From NCBI GenBank assembly GCA_009801015.1, contig VHZZ01002665.1, positions 46,891 through 68,948 of the forward strand: a stretch of DNA of 22,058 bases. The letters are read 5' to 3'. The notes beneath the pieces are model-generated. The model was given only the letters and a program-made list of their open reading frames with translations, was not told the DNA's origin and did not search any database. The position numbers and the translations under genes were made by a program. Source of the stretch: Silene noctiflora (taxonomy: Eukaryota; Streptophyta; Magnoliopsida; Caryophyllales; Caryophyllaceae). Below are positions 8,701 through 15,800 of this stretch, in pieces (the stretch's first letter is position 1; each line of letters opens with the position of its first letter).

Positions 8701-11308
8701 TGAAACTTGTATAGTGGATTGCATTTTTTTCACTTGTCTGTACACAGTACATCAGCATTTTTTAGATTCTGGTTTAATGTCAGACAGCAACTAGTGGTTG
8801 TCCTGAACCTCTTTTCTGTCTAATATTAAGTCAAATCGGAATAAAATTTGTTAGAATTGTTATATAATCGGTAATGGATAGTTAAAGCTGATACCACCAT
8901 GCCACTTTGTTTCCTTTTAAGGGAATAAAGATTGTGCCAGAAAATATTAAATTCATTCTTTACATAAGGGGTGAAGGATGAGCATGGTATTTTTTTAGGA
9001 TCTTTAATAATTTACTATCACAAGAAGTCAGCAACAACAAAGCGTAAATCTAAAAACGATCACACATTCTTGTGTAAGGCGGCCTTGTACTATAGTTTGC
9101 GTAAAACAGGTGGTCTGTAACCGTTTTGTTTCAGTTTTTGTTTTCCTGTCAACGTGACTGGTCATGGTTTGCAGTAAAGGAATCCATTTTACACATCGTT
9201 GGTGTAAAACTGTCTCATGGGAGACTAGTTATAAAAAGATTTGTGATTAGTAAACAATTAACTGCGAGTTAGGGAAACAATCATAAAGCGGAGAGAAGGT
9301 AAAACATGAAAGTAAAATAATAAGGCCAAAAAAATTACGTGTGGAGAAGACAAGGAAAAAATATGGAAGATGTGGAAAAATATATCGGGTAAGAGCTGTG
9401 AAAAAGGCTAAATTAACGAGTTATCACACCTACACTTCTGCTTTTTTCTGTTTACCCATTCCTTGCAGGAATTTATGTTAGTGTTTGCAATCACAGTTTG
9501 TTCCCCTGGCTATGCTTTGTTGTCAAGAGTTATGAGGTTATAAGTTATGCTGTCATCACAGGAGTTTGCTTATTTTCCTTGCAATGTTAAATTATTCCTA
9601 AACGTTTGTACGACAGTTTAGTGAAAATCACCTGCATAGAGATCTACCAAGTTCGGATCTTGCTATTATTGCTTTCCACCTTTTAATACAAGTAACTATG
9701 CGTCCCCTTTATCGATCTACTTGTTTACCTGATATATTATTTTTAAGAAGAAAGTGTCCTGCTTTAGCCTCTTATATTTACTACTTATACATTTCTCTTA
9801 AGAGCCATTTAGCATTACGGCTATGATTACTATCTTTAGTAGGATAGTGGAAAGTTGCGTAAAGATAAAAAGTATTCTAAATTCGTGTGGTTTCCACCTT
9901 GAGAGATTCTTCAATTGCCTATTTTTAGTGTGATTTGTTTGCTTTGCGTCATTGAACCTTTATCTCTATTTAAGCCACTCAGTGTAGTCCTTTTAGCATC
10001 CAGCATGTCTTTCTTCTATCCTGTGATAGGTTACTTATCAGCTAAACGCTTTGGGCTTCTTCATTCCCAGGTGATGGGAGTTACACCTGCTCGAGTTCCC
10101 CTTCCTCTTGACCTTTCGACAAATGAACCCATCTATGTCAATGCTAAGCAGTATCGTGGAATTTTAAGGAGGCGGCAGCATCGTGCAAAGCTTGAGGCTC
10201 AAAACAAACTTCTGAAAAGTCGGAAGGTATATATATCTACCCTTTTCCCTTTTTTCACGTTACAGATGTCTCACTTGTAGAAACTATAGGCATACAAATA
10301 TACAATTAGTAAGGGGCTGACATAGGCGTAGGGATGGCAATGGGTCGGATTGGATCGGGTTTTTGCAAGATCCAAACCCGATCCACTTACTTAGTGGATC
10401 ACGGATCCACATCCATACCCAATCCATTATACTTTTTTCAAAACCATACCCGCTCCAAATCCATACCCGATCCACCATCTAATCCAAAACCCAATCCGAA
10501 ACTTGATTTGACTACATAAAAAAATTAATCTTATGTAATAAAATTGAAATTTCAAGTTTAATAAAGCCTAAATTTTCAAAAATATCCAATTGGACCTGGT
10601 TCGGGTTTTCCAATAGTGGATATGGATATGGGTTTTTAATAGTGGATCGGGGATGAGTTTTTAAAGGGTGGGTTTGGATCGAATATTTTCCTTCGGTTCG
10701 ATTCGGGTTCGGTTCGGTTTGGGCTATCATTGCCATCCCTACATAGGCGTATTGATGGATTGGTGTTTGATTTTAAGAATATTGGCAAGTGAATAAGTGA
10801 TAGCCTACTTGCACCTTTAGCTTGGTGTCGGTAATGTCATTCCTATTACAGCCATCTCTTACGCCATTGGAGGATCGGCTACTGCATTGAGAAATTTTTT
10901 GTAGCTCTAAAACAAGATTAAGTATAATGATATAGACTATGAAGCATCTAACTTTGGTCCGGGATGTGATTGTAGCCATATCTTCATGAATCCCGCCATC
11001 AGCATGCTGTGAAACGGGCAAGGGGTTCAGGCGGGCGGTTTCTTACCAAAAAAGAGCTCCAAGAATCCAAAGCCGCCTCAATTACTAGCGATACCCACAA
11101 ATTTACAGGCTCATATTCAGGTCATTTGAGTGGGAAGATCAATCAATCTGGAGTTCATCCTCAAGAACGTAATAGAGAAGGTGCCTCTACCACATCTGGT
11201 TCCAATTCCACCAGTGACGACATATACCATCCACCGGAATTCAGGTTCTATGACTATACATCTCGAATAGAGGAATCCATGCAAGGCAGTGGAGGAAACT
11301 ATCTCTAG
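5768..11308 (+). CDS. NF-YA: Nuclear transcription factor Y subunit A (NF-YA/HAP2), five coding exons
   Basis: NF-YA joins the NF-YB/NF-YC dimer in the nucleus and reads CCAAT boxes. Exons: 5768-6068, 7950-8062, 8158-8223, 10071-10226 and 10976-11308, all GT-AG and in frame, giving 322 residues. Residues 65-78 (QDQDSSSTQSTGQS) are the conserved plant NF-YA N-terminal motif. The core is 179-235. Its A1 helix (EPIYVNAKQYRGILRRRQ, then RAKLEAQNKLL) binds NF-YB/C. Its A2 part (RKPYLHESRHQHAVKRARG, then SGGRF) contacts DNA. All key His, Arg and Gly positions look intact. Intron 4 falls exactly between Lys212 and Pro213, splitting A1 from A2. A Q/S/T-rich N-terminus and a Ser/Thr-rich C-terminus are typical of the family. 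The donor of exon 3 could be 6 nt earlier (8217). Start: first ATG after the leader acceptor. A miR169-like site lies 50 nt after the stop. I cannot assign a subtype. Confidence 0.93.
6069..7949 (+). other. NF-YA coding intron 1
   Basis: This is a 1.88-kb intron (ag|gtaatt...ttaacccag|gt). Apart from a SINE-like fragment at about 6190-6340 it is unremarkable T-rich intron. Open frames at 6107-6331, 6538-6732 and 6754-6942 have no recognisable protein content. Confidence 0.8.
6190..6340 (+). mobile_element. Decayed SINE-like fragment (Au-SINE type)
   Basis: The order of blocks (ggcaacaaacctctccgtg, aggggtaaccgggtaagg, taacccttctatccc, ccttgagacactggggtt) follows the consensus I remember for the widespread plant Au-type SINE 3' half (GGGTAAGG... 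ACCC... GGAGCCTT...CACTGGG). Ends and target duplication are not identifiable. A second, opposite-strand fragment of the same type is at about 18035-18130. Confidence 0.4.
8224..10070 (+). other. NF-YA coding intron 3
   Basis: A 1.85-kb intron (ttg|gtaaga...tcattcccag). It holds a short gtctcatgggagac inverted motif at about 9210 and a gaggaggaggaggg run at about 8458-8474. No bounded element or embedded gene was found. An open frame that runs into exon 4 from 9915 starts in the intron and is not a separate start. Confidence 0.75.
10320..10329. repeat. Left target site duplication of the intron-4 MITE
   Basis: The sequence acataggcgt is repeated exactly at 10741-10750. An extra shared a follows each copy. 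Confidence 0.85.
10330..10740. mobile_element. MITE (non-autonomous DNA transposon) in NF-YA intron 4
   Basis: A 13-bp perfect terminal inverted repeat (agggatggcaatg at 10330-10342, cattgccatccct at 10728-10740) encloses sequence rich in gggtcgg, ggatcc and aacccgatcc words. It is flanked by the direct repeat acataggcgt(a) at 10320-10329 and 10741-10750. The boundary is ambiguous by one base, so the duplication is 10 or 11 bp. A duplication this long points to a Mutator-like mobilising transposase, but the superfamily is inference. Intact ends and an identical duplication suggest a recent insertion. It has no coding capacity; the open frames across it are repeat sequence. Confidence 0.85.
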
Positions 11309-11379
11309 GAAAACCCGACATTTACAACACCGGTTGGATGTCCAACTTGGTTCCTACATGGGAAGTCATCCTTGGCTCA
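11181..11379 (+). repeat. Inverted duplication, arm 1 (within the NF-YA last exon and 3' UTR)
   Basis: This segment, from gtgcctctaccac in the coding region to the miR169 site, recurs in reverse complement at 11779-11979. By hand count there are about 12-13 differences over about 185 bp, including one 1-nt indel. Homology decays inside the miR169 site. Confidence 0.9.
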
Positions 11380-11480
11380 GTTACTTTGTACTCGGTTTGG
11401 TTAGTTTGTTAAAATTGTAGACAGGATTTGTATTCATTTCTGTTTGCTTTATGAATTGTATGATAACAAAGGCATTCATA
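11309..11480 (+). other. NF-YA 3' UTR (end approximate)
   Basis: This is sequence after the TAG at 11306-11308, containing the miR169 site. No canonical AATAAA is present. T/G-rich stretches (gtttgctttatgaattgtatg, about 11441-11461) are where a plant poly(A) site would be plausible. The 3' end is a guess. Confidence 0.4.
11358..11378 (+). promoter_or_regulatory. miR169 target site in the NF-YA 3' UTR
   Basis: The core aagtcatccttggct (11363-11377) is fully complementary to positions 2-16 of miR169 (CAGCCAAGGATGACTTGCCGA), spanning the seed and the cleavage site between positions 10 and 11. Mismatches fall at the edges: 11378 opposite miRNA base 1, 11362 opposite base 17, and 11358 at the 3' end, with a G:U at 11359. 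A UGAGCC-starting miR169 variant would pair better with ggctca. Cleavage of NF-YA mRNAs by miR169 in the 3' UTR is well established in plants. The site sits 50 nt after the stop codon, the usual place. Confidence 0.88.
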
Positions 11481-11778
11481 TCCATTTGACTGAAAGGATG
11501 TCCATTATTTGTGATTATCAACGTTTTTAAATCATGATTGTGGATAATGGCTGCATGACGCTATTGATACGCTGCCAATTTGATTAGTTGCATTTTTTTT
11601 GTTCTTAATTTTTTTTTAAACGAGGGAATCTGTTCTTTCAAAGGATAAAAGTTATTTGTTGACGATCCATGAAATCAGTAAGAGGTAAATTTTCTCTCAT
11701 AATGAATTAAACGAAGGATCCTCAAAAGCTGCATGAAAATAATAATACGAGGACAAGGCGAATTGTCGGATATGTTTT
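11480..11778. other. Spacer between the inverted arms
   Basis: The full spacer between the arms is 11380-11778, about 400 bp. It is AT-rich, includes the presumed NF-YA poly(A) region at its left, and contains no gene. Confidence 0.6.
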
Positions 11779-11979
11779 GAGATCCCAATGGCTTCCCATG
11801 TAGGAACCAAGTCGGACGTCCAACCGGTGTTGTAAATGTCGGGTTTTCTTAGAGATAGTTTCCTCCAACACCTTCCATGGATTCCTCTATTCTAGATGTA
11901 TAGTCATAGAACCTGAATTCCGGTGGATGGTATATGTCAGTCACTGATGGAATTGGAACCGGGTGTGGTAGAGGGGCCT
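11779..11979 (-). pseudogene. Inverted partial copy of the NF-YA 3' end (arm 2)
   Basis: Read on the minus strand, this reproduces the last ~40 codons of NF-YA, a stop codon (TAA instead of TAG) and about 50 nt of 3' UTR. Compared with the live gene it has about a dozen substitutions and an extra base near 11940 that shifts the frame, so it cannot encode the same C-terminus. Homology stops inside the miR169 site: gggaag-cat is kept, but the part that pairs with the miRNA 5' end is replaced. The source segment lies in one exon, so RNA- and DNA-mediated origins cannot be told apart. Its closeness favours a local inverted duplication of the neighbouring gene. Confidence 0.88.
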
Positions 11980-11980
11980 T

Positions 11981-12030
11981 TTTATGGGTCACCCCGTTTA
12001 TTGAACCAATTCCATCCCGCTCTTAAAATA
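11981..12030. repeat. 50-bp direct repeat, copy 1
   Basis: Begins tttatgggtcaccccg and ends cgctcttaaaata. Identical over all 50 positions to 12104-12153. It abuts the end of the inverted NF-YA copy. Confidence 0.95.
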
Positions 12031-12103
12031 TTCCATCAACTAACACGGTGCAATATTTGATCGTGGAAATAACATAAACCTATCGGTATTAAAACTAGAA
12101 CTC

Positions 12104-12153
12104 TTTATGGGTCACCCCGTTTATTGAACCAATTCCATCCCGCTCTTAAAATA
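12104..12153. repeat. 50-bp direct repeat, copy 2
   Basis: Identical to 11981-12030, offset by 123 bp. The 73-bp spacer is not repeated. Confidence 0.95.
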
Positions 12154-12290
12154 AGCGGATATGGGCAAGGCATTTAAAGAAAATCACAAGGGCCTAGCCC
12201 AAACTGTTAACCTGCTTATCCATGGGCCAAAAATTTAACCGTAAGTTCGGCCCATGTCCGATCCAAACTTGCATTTGACCACTTCTAATT
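12154..12290 (-). mobile_element. Possible transposon-derived segment between the direct repeats and the Alfin-like promoter
   Basis: This is a GC-richer stretch with gggcctagccc, catgggcc, ggcccatg and tccgatccaaac words, ending tttgaccacttctaa. On the minus strand this gives ttagaagtggtcaaatgc, like the terminus of the TAGGGGTG-TCAA class of plant non-autonomous elements. No matching opposite terminus or target duplication was found, so this is tentative. The 50-bp repeats may belong to it. Confidence 0.25.
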
Positions 12291-12431
12291 AAAACAAAAC
12301 TTTTATTGAAAATAAGATTACCACCGTTCATAACTTTACCGGCTAACCTATTTGGCATTTGCAATAACTTTTGTAAGTAAGTTAGTCTTCCTTATGTTAA
12401 AACGGGTCAAGGTCCAGCTATAATCTAACCT

Positions 12432-12677
12432 GTATATAAGACTCTTCCAATCTTCTATTGCTTTTCCCGTACATCCTATTTTTATTTTATTCTAACTATT
12501 TAATTTGTCTTAAACTCAAACCAGATATATCTATCTAGAATAAAATTTTGTGAACTTTCACCTACTAACTTTACTAAAACTTACTTTTTTAACCCTAATT
12601 TTATCTAGGTAAATAAATAGTTTTTACGATAATATTTTTATCATAAAACGGTTTTACTGAAACATACCCTATTTATT
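12432..12677 (+). promoter_or_regulatory. Candidate promoter region of the Alfin-like gene
   Basis: Two TATA-like motifs precede the start codon at 12824: tatataag at 12433-12440, a good TATA box about 390 bp upstream, and the weaker tatttatt at 12670-12677, which would give a 5' UTR of about 120 nt. The downstream leader is pyrimidine-rich (ctatcctccttgactc, tgtcctctcctttc). I cannot choose between them. Confidence 0.3.
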
Positions 12678-12823
12678 TACCCTCCATATTTCAACATCTA
12701 TCCTCCTTGACTCATTCAGCACTAGTACTCCAAGTACAATTGTCCTCTCCTTTCTACGTCCCCACTGTATTAATTTTCCAAAATTCCAAACTTTAATCCC
12801 TCAATATTTCTTGATAAAAAGAA

Positions 12824-15800
12824 ATGGACACAAAAGTAGAGCATAATCCTCGAACAGTTGAACAAGTTTTTAGGGATTTCATAGGCCGCCGTGCTGGTTT
12901 AATTAAAGCTCTCACCTCTGGTATTTTCCTTTTTTTTTGTTTGTTTTGATGGCGGATTTTTTTATTTATTTATTCCTCCTTCCGTCCCATTTATTTATTT
13001 ACCGTTTTTATTGACTATTTTTCTTAATTTTCTGGTTTTGGGTTAGCGTGTCCAAATCAGTTCTTTGTATTAGCTTGTTAGATATAGTTTATGAGCTTTA
13101 TTATAATAAAGTTTTCGAATTTTATGGTAAAGTTCATGACTGTTAATGTAAAGTTTATGAGCTCTTTCCCTAACCTCCGAGCTCAAAACAGTTAATATAA
13201 ATAAAAAGTAATACAGCTCCGTTAAATTTGAGTATTGACGTCAATAGATTATAAAGGGACATTGAAACTTTAAAACCCTCTGAAAACTTAATTTAATTTT
13301 TATTTTTGGTTTTGGATTTTGCAGATGCTGAGGATTTTTACGCACAGTGTGACCCAGGTTAGAGTTTTTCTTTGATGATTGTAAATGTTTTTTTTTTGTT
13401 AATTTATTTTAGTGTATGTTGTTATGTACTTAATGTTTGGTTGAATTTTGTATGAGATTGGTTTGTAGTCGTTCGGTTTTACAATAATGTTACTATGTTA
13501 GTGTGAAACCTCTCACGGGACGGGTATTTAATTATTTTTTATTTTTCGAAGCACACATGTTGGGTATGAAACGGTCCCTCAGGAGACTTGCTCCTGCTGT
13601 ACGAGTACTATTTAAACTGTTCTTTATGGTTAATTTGCACCTAGGTGTTGAATTATTGATGATTTTGTCAATGAAAAGGGGTGTAATTTGAAAGTTTTCA
13701 TGGTAAAAAGAGTTTTGCTTGTCAGTTTGTGTCACATTTTTAGTTAGGGGTTCATTACATTAAGTTTGAGTTGAGTTGAAATGCATGCAAATCACTGAAA
13801 TTGGCCAACTTTTGTTAAAGCCACGCTCGAAATTTGGTTATGTTTTTGTTACGATAAATGTGATTTGATTGAGCTGAATTGCTTTCTTAATTTTTGTCGG
13901 GAAGCTGCTAAGATGGTACTCAGTATTAGGTAGTAGGTAGCATATGTTGTCGAGAGATCAGTGAGATTTCACTAATTTTGAAGTCGCTACTTTAAGTAAT
14001 TGCTTGATGTTCTTTTCAAATTGTATGCCTGCCTTTCCCATTGCAGCATTCAGGTAATTGATAGCCCATATCTTTCTCTTTGGATGAGATCTAAGTTCCA
14101 ACTTACGGTCATTACATGTTAGTATCATTCACATATGTTGTAGCTTGTTTGGACGGCTTTGGCCAAACAAATAACTCCCCATACTTGTTAGGTGCTTTGT
14201 GCTTGTGAGTTGCGTCTATTCACATGACTAGTATCTAGGGTATTGCTCTCATGTTCTGCTTCCTGTTATTTGGTTGTTATTACTCGATTTGTTACTGATT
14301 TCGTAAAGTTACCGCTTATCTAAGCTTGTTACTTAATCTAGTGGTGGCAAACTGGCAATTCACATTTGTGTTGTTTCTGAATGATCTTCATTGCTTACTA
14401 CCTTCTGGAAGGCCATTTGTCTGGAAATATGTAATTTTAAACAGACAGTTTAGACAATACAAAGGAGACTTCTCTGAAGCTGTAATCAATGTACAAGAGC
14501 GGAGCTAGCTAACTCTATTCGTTTGTGATGAAAGATTTCAGAGTAATCCTTGATTAAGATTTTGACTCAAGGCAGTAGTAGTTGTTTTGTGATTCTCCTG
14601 TTTTTTTGTCCTTTATTCATGTTATAAATCAACACTTTTCATTTTTCTTCTTCTGGAGAAAATAATTTTTTTAAGATAATTCTACCAACAACTTGTACTT
14701 CTATTTTTTTAGCTTAATGTTTGTGCTTCACTTTCACCTCTTCATTATCAATACGTCAGTTAAAGGTTTCTGCTTTACAGAGAAAGAAAATCTGTGCTTG
14801 TATGGGTTCCCTAGTGAGCAATGGGAGGTTAATCTACCAGCGGAAGAGGTTCCTCCTGAGATTCCAGAGCCGGCATTAGGCATAAACTTTGCTAGAGATG
14901 GGATGGAGGAGAAGGATTGGCTAACTTTAGTTGCTGTCCACAGTGATGCCTGGTTGCTTTCTGTCGCGTTTTATTTTGGTGCTAGATTTGGCTTTGATAA
15001 AGCTGACAGGTACACTCAATTTGTGTATATGTATAGTCATAAATACCGGTGCATAAGAACTTATGGCAATGTTTCTCTTTTTGCAATATCTTTGCAAGGC
15101 ACCATGACCATATATGGTTTACGTTATCTTCTGTATGTAAGCCTCTGCATATCCGTATGTTGTTGGACTATCATGACTGTTGGTGTTCATTTAGTGTCTG
15201 TATAGTCATCGAAACTAGCTAGTGCCTTTTTTTTGTAAGCGGTTCAAGATATCTTTCAATCTTCAATACAGAATAGTAACAAACTGTCCGAGCTATTGTA
15301 GATCTTTTGTTTCTGCATATAGCAAAGGGTGTAATGTCACTCTTCTGAGAGTTTGCGAGTATGTATCTGCATGACTGTATATGTGATCTTGTTTTTTCCG
15401 GACAATATTTAGCGCCTCTGTGTGGTATCATCTGTTAAGTCTTGTACATGTTTTTGTTTGGCTTTTATGTTCAATGTGTTCTATGATATTATTTTTCAGT
15501 TCGTTTTCCAGTTCATTTCGGGTACTTGAAGTTTGCCTGTACAATGTGACCCATGAAGTAACAAGATATTGACTCTTGCGACTAGGGTTTTCAGTTTTCA
15601 CGGACTGGAATTAGGAGACTGATGTATACCTTCTTGGTGTATTCAAGATGGCAAGTTGGACACGTCTTTCAATCAAATTGAGATTACATACGAAGCAAGC
15701 TAACCCCATAATTAGTGACCCATGAGGTGGATACAATACTATTGCTAATTGTTGTTTGTTGGACTTTTACTTGTGAGTTACAAAACATTTGCGACATCTT

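Larger units (their letters stand above)
10227..10975 (+). other. NF-YA coding intron 4
   Basis: A 749-bp intron (aag|gtatat...gattgtag|cc) that separates the NF-YA A1 and A2 subdomains. More than half of it is the MITE at 10330-10740. Confidence 0.85.

Noticed and set aside
9915-10280. 121-codon open frame with the NF-YA motif
   Set aside because: Its start lies in intron 3 and its end in intron 4; the true exon is 10071-10226.
14693-15205. 170-codon continuous open frame as a separate gene
   Set aside because: Only 14781-15009 is coding, as exon 3 of the Alfin-like gene; the flanks are intron read-through with acceptor and donor at the edges.
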